Shown piece after piece: positions 1 to 9,471 of a stretch of DNA of 15,516 bases (position 1 is the stretch's first letter; each line of letters opens with the position of its first letter). A program made the translations under genes and the position numbers. The stretch is taken from positions 1 to 15,516 of the forward strand of contig JBGAUK010000087.1 in NCBI GenBank assembly GCA_044228695.1. Direction: 5' to 3'. Under the pieces are notes generated by a model, which was given only the letters and a program-made list of their open reading frames with translations, was not told the DNA's origin and made no database searches. The stretch is from M0108 sp044228695. GTDB lineage: Bacteria > Pseudomonadota > Gammaproteobacteria > Chromatiales > Chromatiaceae.

Positions 1-506
1 AAGCTGACGCTGGTGCCCAGGGCCTGGTAGTCACTGCCGGCGGTGGCGGTGCCCTCGACGCTGTAGTTGACGGTCAGCGCCGTGGTGGTGCCGCCGGTGC
101 GGGTGAAGGTGTAACGTCCGGTGGTGAGTCCGGCCTCGGTGGCGCTGGGGTCGCTGGCGGTGACGCTGACGGTGGTGGCCAGGTCATCGCTGGTCAGGGT
201 CACCGTGGCGCTGGCCGGGGTGCCCACGGTGTAGCCGTTGCCGGGAGCCAGCGTAAGGAGGATGGTCTCGTTGGCCTCGATCAGGCTGTCCTGCAGGGGG
301 GTGACGGTCTTGGTGGCGGTGGTCGCCCCGGCCGCGAAGCTGACGCTGGTGCCCAGGGCCTGGTAGTCACTGCCGGCGGTGGCGGTGCCCTCGACGCTGT
401 AGTTGACGGTCAGGACCGTGGTGCCGCCGGTGCGGGTGAAGGTGTAACGCCCGGTGGTCAGTCCGGCCTCGGTGGCGCTGGGGTCGCTGGCGGTGACGCT
501 GACGGT
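1..506 (-). repeat. Near-identical 336-bp tandem repeat encoding Calx-beta domains
   Basis: Bases 1-173 recur at 337-506 with few differences and one 3-bp indel (an extra codon in the left copy), giving a period of 336 bp or about 112 residues. The similarity at DNA level is far higher than the domain fold needs, so the array has been expanded or homogenised recently. More units probably lie beyond the left edge. Confidence 0.85.
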
Positions 507-836
507 CGACAAGAAGGCGGCGGTGACCGTGCAGGCGGCGGTGATGGGACCGGTGGTGTAGGTAGTGCCGGACAGACTGCCACCGCAACCCGTGACGCTG
601 GCGCTGTAGCCGGCGTTCGGAGTCACGGTGAAGGTGGTGGTGGCGCCGTTGGCCACGGTGCGGGAGGACGGGCTGATGGCACCGTTCGGACCGGCGGTGG
701 CGGTGACGGTGTAGCCGCCTACAGAGATGACGGGAATGCAGGAGGGATTCGATGCAGCCACTGCCGCAATCCGATTCAACATCTTGTCGGGAATGCGTTG
801 GGCAACGATGCCGTAAGGATAACCCAGACCGAAGGA
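1..836 (-). pseudogene. Severed 3' part of the secreted metallopeptidase gene (InlB-B-like repeat plus Calx-beta repeats), runs off the left edge
   Basis: This minus-strand frame is open from the left edge to 836. If the 216-bp element at 845-1060 and one copy of its 8-bp duplication are removed, it joins the metallopeptidase frame exactly (…NIAG then SFGLGYPYG…). Counting from 836, residues about 11-35 hold a helix-like stretch (QRIPDKMLNRIAAVAAS, then SCI) that resembles the end of a metzincin domain. Residues 41-108 look like a divergent InlB B-repeat (G..ISP…VANGATTTFTVTPNAGY…CTVTAAF). From residue 111 there is a Calx-beta domain (GSDYQAL…VSFAAGA…DSLIEANETILLTL), then the start of a second one cut by the window edge. 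Calx-beta domains are Ca-binding or adhesive beta-sandwiches in surface proteins. The fragment has no signal peptide now; an internal ATG at 782 exists, but no ribosome-binding site was seen. It is probably untranslated. Domain calls are from pattern only. Confidence 0.75.
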
Positions 837-844
837 TCCCGCGA

Positions 845-1060
845 CCTGATTATTCACGAGACTCAGCACATCCAAAGACGAACTGCATGCTAACATGCTG
901 ATTTTTCATCAAACACCCACTATGAACCTTGCTGGGATGGGCATACGTCAGCCCAAATGCGGGCAAGGGTGCGGAGGAGCACTCCAAATCATCAGGTAGC
1001 ATTGAACTCGTTCAATGACTTAGCCGGAGAGGCAACGACTGAGGTTCGTGAATAATCAGG
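845..1060. mobile_element. MITE-like element, copy A, 216 bp, inserted in the metallopeptidase gene
   Basis: The element starts CCTGATTATTCACGA and ends with the exact reverse complement, TCGTGAATAATCAGG: 15 bp perfect inverted repeats, 20 of 22 if extended. It is flanked by a perfect 8-bp direct repeat TCCCGCGA (837-844 and 1061-1068), the target-site duplication. It has no room for a transposase, so it must be moved in trans. It is identical base for base, as read, to copy B at 2380-2595 and lies in the same orientation. The parent insertion-sequence family is not identified; an 8-bp duplication occurs in several families. Element plus duplication adds 224 bp, which shifts the host frame. 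Confidence 0.93.
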
Positions 1061-2368
1061 TCCCGCGATGTTGTCGATGCCCCCTGTCTGCTGATGGCAG
1101 TAACTCATGATCGTGCCATTTCTGCTGGACGCCGTGCCACCGGTCAGCGAGGCGACGCCTGGCAGACTGGTCGCGCCAGACCAACACGCTGATTCCGCGT
1201 TCCAGCATGCATCCACCGGAGAGGCATTGCCTCCGATGTTATTGTAGCAATGGGTATGCGGCGAACTGAAGTTGTGTCCCATTTCATGCGCGACGACGAC
1301 CGCATCCCAAGCGGGTCCCGCAGCGGTACTGATGCTCCCGGAAAGGTTCGCGCTGACGCCGAACCCGCCATAAACTAAACCGCTACCGATGGTGGCGCAG
1401 CCGGTGGCCTGGGGGTAGCTGGTTGCGGCCACGCAAAGTTGATCGAGCCAGGCTATGCCTCCGCCGAGTGACGCGCCGCTCAGGAAGTGCGCAAGGGTGC
1501 GGGGTATGGCGGCGCGGTTGTTGCGCCAGTAGCGGCCGAACTCATAGAGACGGCAGCTAGTGCCGCTCGTTTCGACCCAGGGGTCCGCCGTGGTCGTCCA
1601 CAGAAAGACGGAACCTACCAGGAAGCGCGTTTGGATTTCGGCTTCGTAAATGCCGCTGATGTAGTTGTAAAGATTGCCGATGTAATTCGTCGCCGCTGCG
1701 GCATTCCCGAAGAGGGCGAAAAATTCGTAATCCGTTTCGATGGCTATCGTGGCTTGGTAGAGCTGCCCTGCCGGCAGCTCCGCGCTCGGTGGCGGATCCT
1801 TCGCATCCGCGGGGACCGTCTTAAAATGAGGGAGATCGGGCAGTTGCTCGTTGCCGCAGGCAAAGGGTTTTTTCATGGTAGCCGCATCGCTGTCGATTCG
1901 CGCGGTCTCCAGGGGCGCTTCCAGCGAACTGCGATAGACCCTCCATGTGATGTCACCATCGGTCATCAAGCCACTGATCATGCCTTCGTCGGTTTGCATG
2001 AGGGCGACAAGGGAGCCCGGTATCCCCGCTATTTTTCCGCGCAGGAAGCGGGTGGTGGGCGGATCTTGCACGCTGTATGTAGGCAGGCCGTCGTCGATAA
2101 TGATCGACGCATCCGGTGCGAAGACCTCGACCTGTGCAACGTTCAGGCCGGCGAGTCCCATGCCGTCGATTTCCACGCCTTGGATTATCCAGGCGGCACC
2201 TGCCTCGCCAGCCATATAGTTCAAGTCGAGGCCATGATTAGCGATCTCGACAGGTTGGCTCGACTCCTCCTCCGCCTTCGCTAAACCGGATAAGAGCATT
2301 AGAAGCGATAATCCGAGGAAAATGCGTTGCCACGTTAACCATGGAATCGGATTTATAGGCATTCTCAT
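992..2368 (-). CDS. Secreted reprolysin-like (M12B-type) zinc metallopeptidase, truncated by MITE copy A
   Basis: The protein has 458 residues. Residues 1-32 form a signal peptide (IFLGLSLLMLLSGLAKA). A prodomain-like region runs to about 195, and the catalytic domain from about 200. The zinc motif HEMGHNFSSPH is at 361-371: three His ligands and the catalytic Glu of metzincins. The Met-turn TIMSYCH lies around 419-425. These motifs predict export and peptide-bond hydrolysis outside the cytoplasm. Host sequence stops at Gly436; residues 437-458 (PDYSRTSVV…NEFNAT) and the stop come from the MITE. The natural protein continued into the frame left at 1-836, so the last part of the catalytic domain and the whole adhesive C-terminus are lost; activity is doubtful. 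The start ATG at 2368 has AGGTGA 8 nt upstream. It was originally coupled to the RCC1 gene upstream. Confidence 0.85.
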   Translation of the reverse strand: MRMPINPIPWLTWQRIFLGLSLLMLLSGLAKAEEESSQPVEIANHGLDLNYMAGEAGAAWIIQGVEIDGMGLAGLNVAQVEVFAPDASIIIDDGLPTYSVQDPPTTRFLRGKIAGIPGSLVALMQTDEGMISGLMTDGDITWRVYRSSLEAPLETARIDSDAATMKKPFACGNEQLPDLPHFKTVPADAKDPPPSAELPAGQLYQATIAIETDYEFFALFGNAAAATNYIGNLYNYISGIYEAEIQTRFLVGSVFLWTTTADPWVETSGTSCRLYEFGRYWRNNRAAIPRTLAHFLSGASLGGGIAWLDQLCVAATSYPQATGCATIGSGLVYGGFGVSANLSGSISTAAGPAWDAVVVAHEMGHNFSSPHTHCYNNIGGNASPVDACWNAESACWSGATSLPGVASLTGGTASSRNGTIMSYCHQQTGGIDNIAGPDYSRTSVVASPAKSLNEFNAT

Positions 2369-2376
2369 CTAAAACA

Positions 2377-2382
2377 TCACCT
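2377..2382 (-). promoter_or_regulatory. Ribosome binding site built at the MITE copy B/host junction
   Basis: On the minus strand the last bases of the element (CAGG) and the first bases of the target duplication (TGATGTTT) together read AGGTGA, eight bases before the metallopeptidase ATG at 2368. Before insertion the same place read CCAGGTATGATG, so a weaker AGGT was already there. The insertion therefore keeps or improves the Shine-Dalgarno while separating the gene from its former coupled partner. Confidence 0.55.
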
Positions 2383-2595
2383 GATTATTCACGAGACTCA
2401 GCACATCCAAAGACGAACTGCATGCTAACATGCTGATTTTTCATCAAACACCCACTATGAACCTTGCTGGGATGGGCATACGTCAGCCCAAATGCGGGCA
2501 AGGGTGCGGAGGAGCACTCCAAATCATCAGGTAGCATTGAACTCGTTCAATGACTTAGCCGGAGAGGCAACGACTGAGGTTCGTGAATAATCAGG
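2380..2595. mobile_element. MITE-like element, copy B, 216 bp, inserted at the RCC1 gene/peptidase gene junction
   Basis: The sequence is identical to copy A (845-1060), with the same CCTGATTATTCACGA terminal inverted repeats and the same orientation. It is flanked by its own perfect 8-bp duplication AAACATCA (2372-2379 and 2596-2603). Different duplications at the two copies show two independent transposition events rather than a segmental duplication, and full identity implies they are recent. Reading leftward it supplies a stop at 2529-2527 and a 22-residue tail to the RCC1 gene. Confidence 0.93.
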
Positions 2596-3560
2596 AAACA
2601 TCATACCTGGACTTTGAATAAATAGCGGCGGAGCCAGGGCGTAGACCTCATTGTCCATCCCCGGCGCCTGAAACCCCGGCTGCCAATACTCGTCCCCCCG
2701 GCACAGTTGCCCGTAACCGTTATAACCCCAGGTCCAGAGACTGCCGTCGGTCTTGAGGGCCAGGGTGTGATATAACCCGCCGGCCACGTCGGCGACCCCG
2801 GTGAGGACCTGGGTGGGCGTGGAACGATTGGTGGTCGTCCCGTCGCCCAGTTGCCCGGACCAGTTGGCGCCCCAGGCCCAGAGGCTGCATCGGACCCGAT
2901 GAGCAAGCTGTAGCTGCGCCCAGCAGCAATCAGAGCATTCCCCGAACTGGCCTGCACCTTAGCCACCAAAGTGGAGGCCATAAGTCCCTCCAGCGCGGCC
3001 TCGCCCACCTCCAGGGCGAGGCTGGGCGTGGTGGCGACCGCTGACGCTGGCGGCTTGATGGCGTTGGCATCCGCCGGCCAGTCAAAAGCGGTGGGGTCGT
3101 CCACGGCAACGGGCACGTCATCCGCCACCCCGGCCCCCGTGCCAGCCCGGATGAGACTCTTGACCTCTGGACCCTCATCCAGGCGCTGGTAACTGCCATC
3201 GGGGAGACTATCGAGTAAATCCGCCCCGGCCGCCGCCTGGTCTTGCTCCCAATCGGCGCTTTGCGCCTCGTCCAGACGATCCCCCTCGACAGCGGGCAGC
3301 CGCAGGTCCACCCGGACCCGGGCCTTGCCGGCGCTGGTGATCTGGTCGCGCAAGGCCGCAGCGGTGGCAGCGAAGTCGACGCCATCCCGCCAGGCCGGCG
3401 GCAGCGGCAGGTCGTAGAGGGGATCGAAATCCGCCGGATGGGGTTCCGCGGCAATGACCGGCTTGGGGGCCTGGCTGGTACCGGCCAGCACTAGCAGGAA
3501 GGCCGCCAGGAAACCAAGGGTTTTTGAACCCCGCAGCCACCGACTTGGATGAGCGGACAT
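2527..3560 (-). pseudogene. Secreted protein with I9-like propeptide region and RCC1 repeats, frameshifted
   Basis: The start ATG at 3560 follows AAGGA at good spacing. Residues 1-38 are a signal peptide (LGFLAAFLLVLAGTSQA). Residues 75-203 (ARVRVDLRLPAVEGDRLDEA…LALEVGEAALEGLMASTLVAKVQ) resemble the I9 propeptide of subtilisins; this is a tentative match. From 207 RCC1-type beta-propeller repeats begin (ALIAAGRSYSLLIGSD). There the frame breaks: around 2886-2890 one base is missing, and the next frame continues with SLWAWGANWSGQLGDGTTTN…HTLALKTDGSLWTWGYNGYGQL. The propeller is short, under two repeats, compared with the usual seven. The second frame ended in …SPGMMF and then TAG, but MITE copy B sits just before that TAG, so the frame now runs into the element and stops at 2527. 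If the missing base is a sequencing error, the gene would still carry the foreign tail. The substrate is unknown. Confidence 0.7.
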
Positions 3561-3858
3561 GGGTACTGGTTCCTTGCGGATAGCGGTCACAAACAGGGGA
3601 CCGGGGGGTGGCACGGGTCGAGGTGCCAGGGAACGGCTTGAGCCTAGACCCCTACTCCGCGCGTGGCAAGGGCTCGCCAGAGTCAAATACGTCAAAATAC
3701 GACATTTAATGCTCTAGGCATATGATATAAATATGGAATTTCGGTAATAAAATATTGCTCGATGGCGCCGGAATCGCCCCCACCGGGGTTGTCCTGGGAT
3801 GGGACAGGGGCCGCGCCCCCCCGGCACGGTGCGGTCCGGGGGATCCATCTGACCGCCC
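3561..3858. other. Intergenic spacer upstream of the RCC1 gene and downstream of parC
   Basis: No gene is visible. It holds an AT-rich island at about 3685-3760, unlike the GC-rich surroundings, which is the likely promoter area for the minus-strand RCC1/peptidase pair; no convincing -35/-10 pair could be fixed. Closer to parC, CCCCCCGG at 3817-3824 can pair with CCGGGGG at 3836-3842 to give a GC hairpin after the parC stop. It lacks a T-tract, so a terminator role is weak. Confidence 0.4.
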
Positions 3859-6123
<2,265 letters not shown>

Positions 6124-6164
6124 CTCAAAACTCCGTCAGTCTGGAGGCCATAGGCTCTCGGTTG

Positions 6165-8057
6165 TCACAGCGTCACCTCCGCCAGATCCCCCTTATCCTG
6201 CAGCCAGGCCCGCCGGTCGCTGGCGCGTTTCTTGGCTAACAGCATATCCATGAGTAGCTCGCTCTCGGTCGGGTCGTCGACGGTCAGTTGCACCAAACGG
6301 CGGGTGTCGGGGTGGATGCTGGTCTCGCGCAACTGGCCGGGGTTCATCTCGCCCAGGCCCTTGAAGCGCTGGACGTTGACCTTGCCCTTGAGCTTTTCGG
6401 CGGCGATTCGGTCGAGGATGCCGCGCTTTTCGTCCTCGTCGAGGGCGTAGAAGACCTGCTTGCCGACATCGATCCGGTACAGGGGCGGCAGGGCGACGTA
6501 CACATGGCCCTCGGCCACCAGGCGCGGGAAGTGGCGCAGGAAGAGAGCGCAGAGCAGGGTGGCGATGTGGGCGCCGTCGGAGTCGGCGTCGGCGAGGACG
6601 CAGACCTTACCAAAGCGGAGCCTGGAGAGATCGTCGTCCCCAGGGTCCACCCCGATGGCGACGGCGATGTCGTGGACCTCCTGGGAGCCCAGCACCTCGC
6701 TGGAATCGACCTCCCAGGTATTGAGGATCTTGCCGCGCAGGGGCAGGATGGCCTGGAACTCGCGGTCGCGGGCCTGCTTGGCGGAGCCGCCGGCGGAGTC
6801 GCCCTCGACCAGGAAGAGTTCGCCGCGCGCGGGGTCGGTGGCGGTGCAGTCGGCGAGCTTACCGGGCAGGGCGGGACCGGCGGTGATCTTCTTGCGCACC
6901 ACGGTGCGGCCGGCGCGCAGGCGGGCCTGGGCGGCGCCGATGGCGAGTTGGGCGATGGCCTCGCCGTCCTGAACATGCTGGTTGAGCCAGAGGCTGAAGG
7001 CGTCGCGGACGACGCCGGCGACGAAGGCGGCGCACTCGCGGGAAGAGAGGCGTTCCTTGGTCTGGCCGGAAAACTGGGGGTCGAGGAGCTTGACGGAGAG
7101 GATGTAGGCGCAGCGCGCCCAGACATCCTCGGGGGCCAGCTTGACGCCCCGGGGCAAGAGGTTGCGGAACTCGCAGAAGTCCCGCACCGCTTCGGTCAGG
7201 CCGGTACGCAGGCCATTGACGTGGGTGCCGCCCTGAACGGTGGGGATGAGGTTGACGTAGCTCTCGGCGAAGGGCTCGCCGCCGGCGGGGAGCCAGACCA
7301 GGGCCCAGGCGGCAGCCTCGGTGGTGCCTTCCATATTGCCGGTGAAGGGGTCGGCGGGGATGATTTCGCGGTCCAGCAGGGATTGGACCAGATAGTCCTT
7401 GAGGCCGTCTTCGTAGTACCAGGTCATTTCTTCCTGGCTGGCCTCGTCGCGAAAGCTGACGGTCAGCCTGGGGCAGAGGACGGCCTTGGCCTGCAGCAAG
7501 TGCTTGAGGCGGCGGGTGGAGAAGCGCGGGCTGTCGAAGTAGCCGGGATCAGGCCAGAAGCGCAAGCGGGTGCCCGTCTCCTTGCGGGGGACCTTGCCGA
7601 CGGGCTCCAGGTCCGAGACCTTGTCGCCGTGGGCGAAGGCCATGTTGTACTCCTGGCCGTCGCGCTTGACCCAGACCTCCAGGTGCTGGGAGAGGGCGTT
7701 GACGACAGAGACGCCGACCCCGTGGAGACCACCGGCGAAGCGGTAGCTGTCGTTGGAGAACTTGCCCCCGGCGTGGAGCTTGGTGAGGATGACCTCGACC
7801 CCGGGCAGGCCCTCGTCGGGGTGGAGGTCCACCGGCATGCCGCGGCCGTCGTCGCTGACCTCCAGGGAGCCATCGGCATAGAGGACGACGGCAATGGTCC
7901 TGGCGTGGCCGGCCAGGGCCTCGTCCACGCTGTTATCGATGACCTCCTGGGCCAGGTGATTGGGCCGGGTGGTGTCGGTGTACATGCCCGGGCGCTTGCG
8001 CACCGGGTCCAGGCCGCTGAGGACCTCGATGGCGGCGGCGTTGTAGGTGCTTGTCAT
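6165..8057 (-). CDS. parE: DNA topoisomerase IV subunit B (ParE)
   Basis: This is the ATPase subunit of topoisomerase IV. At 630 residues it equals E. coli ParE. The GHKL ATP site is complete: EVIDNSVDEALAG (38-50), SDDGRGMP (68-75) and the lid FAGGLHGVGVSVVNALS (107-123). The transducer lysine lies in QTKERL (332-337). The TOPRIM domain has the metal-binding Glu in LVEGDSAGGSAKQAR (416-430) and the DxD pair in ADADSDGAHI (489-498), followed by QRFKGLGEMNP. It lacks the large TOPRIM insertion of gammaproteobacterial GyrB, which agrees with ParE. The start ATG at 8057 has GAGGAG about 12 nt upstream. It is the first gene of parE-parC and is divergent from xseB across 153 bp. Confidence 0.97.
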   Translation of the reverse strand: MTSTYNAAAIEVLSGLDPVRKRPGMYTDTTRPNHLAQEVIDNSVDEALAGHARTIAVVLYADGSLEVSDDGRGMPVDLHPDEGLPGVEVILTKLHAGGKFSNDSYRFAGGLHGVGVSVVNALSQHLEVWVKRDGQEYNMAFAHGDKVSDLEPVGKVPRKETGTRLRFWPDPGYFDSPRFSTRRLKHLLQAKAVLCPRLTVSFRDEASQEEMTWYYEDGLKDYLVQSLLDREIIPADPFTGNMEGTTEAAAWALVWLPAGGEPFAESYVNLIPTVQGGTHVNGLRTGLTEAVRDFCEFRNLLPRGVKLAPEDVWARCAYILSVKLLDPQFSGQTKERLSSRECAAFVAGVVRDAFSLWLNQHVQDGEAIAQLAIGAAQARLRAGRTVVRKKITAGPALPGKLADCTATDPARGELFLVEGDSAGGSAKQARDREFQAILPLRGKILNTWEVDSSEVLGSQEVHDIAVAIGVDPGDDDLSRLRFGKVCVLADADSDGAHIATLLCALFLRHFPRLVAEGHVYVALPPLYRIDVGKQVFYALDEDEKRGILDRIAAEKLKGKVNVQRFKGLGEMNPGQLRETSIHPDTRRLVQLTVDDPTESELLMDMLLAKKRASDRRAWLQDKGDLAEVTL

Positions 8058-8210
8058 GCCGGATTCGCGCTCCTCTGCGAGATTTGACCGCCAAAAGGGG
8101 TGAAAGGTAACCTAGCTGCTTCGGCGGATTCAAATGCGCATGGGGATTCCGCGTCCCCCGGGGCCAATAGAATCCCCTCCCTCCTCCCAACCAGAAGGCC
8201 GCAGCCCACC

Positions 8211-8453
8211 ATGACCCCCGACACCCAGACCCCGATGGCCGGCTTCGAGCAGGCCCTGAGCGATCTCGAAGCCTTGGTGGATAGCCTCGAAAAGGGGGAC
8301 CTGAGCCTGGAGGCCTCCCTGGAGGCCTTCGAGCGGGGCATCGGGCTGGCGCGCACCTGCCAGAAGACCCTGGACCAGGCCGAGCAACGCGTCCAGATCC
8401 TCTCCGCCAAATCGGCGGATGCCGAACTGGAGCCCTTTGCCGACCATGTCTGA
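8211..8453 (+). CDS. xseB: Exodeoxyribonuclease VII small subunit (XseB)
   Basis: This is the small subunit of exonuclease VII, which binds XseA and helps degrade single-stranded DNA from both ends. Starting at ATG 8211 it has 80 residues, the same as E. coli XseB. The frame is open further upstream (to 8100), but that extension has no family similarity. The conserved core FEQALSDLEALVDSLEKGDLSLEASLEAFERGIGL is two helices of the XseB fold, followed by the second-helix pattern LDQAEQRVQIL. The stop overlaps the ispA start by 8 nt, which implies translational coupling. An ATG at 8235 (MAGFEQ…) is a possible shorter start. Confidence 0.95.
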   Translation: MTPDTQTPMAGFEQALSDLEALVDSLEKGDLSLEASLEAFERGIGLARTCQKTLDQAEQRVQILSAKSADAELEPFADHV

Positions 8454-9345
8454 TACGCAACTGACAGAATTTCTCGCCACCTGTGGCGAGCGCATCGAGA
8501 CCGCCCTGGAGGCCTGTCTGCCCCCGGAACAGGCGCCCCCTGCCAAGCTGCACCGGGCCATGCGGTACGCCGTCCTCGGTGGCGGCAAGCGAGTCCGCCC
8601 GACTCTGGTCTATGCCACCGCCGCGGCCGTCGGCCTGGCGCCGGCGGCGGTGAACGCCATCGCCTGCGCGGTGGAGATGATCCACGCCTATTCGCTCATC
8701 CACGATGACCTGCCGGCCATGGATGACGACGATCTGCGCCGGGGCCGTCCCACCTGTCACAAGGCCTTCGACGAGGCTACCGCCATCCTGGCCGGCGATG
8801 CCCTCATGACGCAAGCCTTTCTAGTCCTGGCCCGGGACGAGACCCTGGCGGTGGGGCCCGCGGTCCGCCTGGCCATGATCGACCGCCTCGCCTGGGCCTC
8901 GGGTTCCCGCGGCATGGCGGGCGGCCAGGCCATGGATCTGGAGGCCGAGGGCCAGGAGATCGACCTCATCACCCTGGAGAACATCCACATTCATAAGACG
9001 GGCGCCCTGATTCGCGCCAGCGTCAACATGGCCAGCCAAGCCGCGCCGGACCTGGCGCCGGACCTGGCGGACCGACTGGACCGCTACGCCAAATGCCTGG
9101 GTCTGGCCTTCCAGATTCGCGACGATATCCTGGATATCGAGGCCCCCACCGAGATCCTAGGCAAGACCCATGGCAAGGACCAGGCCCAGTTCAAGGCCAC
9201 CTACCCGGCCCTCATGGGCCTGGACGCCGCGCGCCAGGCGGCCGCCGATCTGGTCGGCGAGGCCCTCGCCAGCCTGGAGCCCTTCGACGCCAAGGCCGAT
9301 CCGCTGCGCTGGATCGCCCTTTACATCGTCCAGCGGGACCGGTAA
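8446..9345 (+). CDS. ispA: (2E,6E)-farnesyl diphosphate synthase (geranyltranstransferase, IspA)
   Basis: It condenses dimethylallyl and geranyl diphosphate with isopentenyl diphosphate to make farnesyl diphosphate, the precursor of quinone tails, undecaprenyl phosphate and carotenoids. With ATG 8446 (MSDTQLTEF) it has 299 residues, as in E. coli; an upstream ATG at 8419 would add nine residues with no family support. Visible motifs are GGKRVRP (46-52, diphosphate binding), the first Asp-rich motif DDLPAMDDDDLRRGRPT (87-103), KTG (184-186) and the second Asp-rich motif QIRDDILD (223-230). The start lies inside the xseB stop region. In many gammaproteobacteria dxs follows ispA; here folE2 does. 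Confidence 0.97.
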   Translation: MSDTQLTEFLATCGERIETALEACLPPEQAPPAKLHRAMRYAVLGGGKRVRPTLVYATAAAVGLAPAAVNAIACAVEMIHAYSLIHDDLPAMDDDDLRRGRPTCHKAFDEATAILAGDALMTQAFLVLARDETLAVGPAVRLAMIDRLAWASGSRGMAGGQAMDLEAEGQEIDLITLENIHIHKTGALIRASVNMASQAAPDLAPDLADRLDRYAKCLGLAFQIRDDILDIEAPTEILGKTHGKDQAQFKATYPALMGLDAARQAAADLVGEALASLEPFDAKADPLRWIALYIVQRDR

Positions 9346-9471
9346 GCGGCGCGCCAGCGCCACCCCCGACCGCTCGTCCCCTGGCTTGGCTTTTCCCGGT
9401 CTCGCCCCCAGTTGGCCCACATAATCGGCGAACAGCCTCCCCCAACGACCTAGCGTCAAGGTGAATTCCCC

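Noticed and set aside
1..506. The left-end repeats as a CRISPR array
   Set aside because: The period is 336 bp, units are coding in one frame and there are no short spacers; they are Calx-beta domain repeats.
1487..2284. A 265-codon plus-strand frame opposite the metallopeptidase
   Set aside because: The minus strand encodes a signal peptide and an intact zinc motif with Met-turn; the plus frame has none of these.
2384..2415. An outward promoter in the MITE end driving the peptidase (AATAAT with TTGGAT upstream)
   Set aside because: The -35 match is poor, the spacer is 15 bp, and transcription would start at or inside the ribosome-binding site only about 9 bp before the ATG.
845..2595. The two 216-bp repeats as ends of a composite transposon carrying the peptidase gene
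   Set aside because: Each copy has its own different 8-bp duplication, and the host frames join on both sides when each is removed; they are two independent insertions, not one transposed unit.
6288..8087. A 599-codon open frame on the plus strand opposite parE
   Set aside because: It is the antisense shadow of parE, caused by high GC third positions. Its composition (long Gly/Ala/Val/Asp runs) has no domain, and the ParE frame has full motifs.
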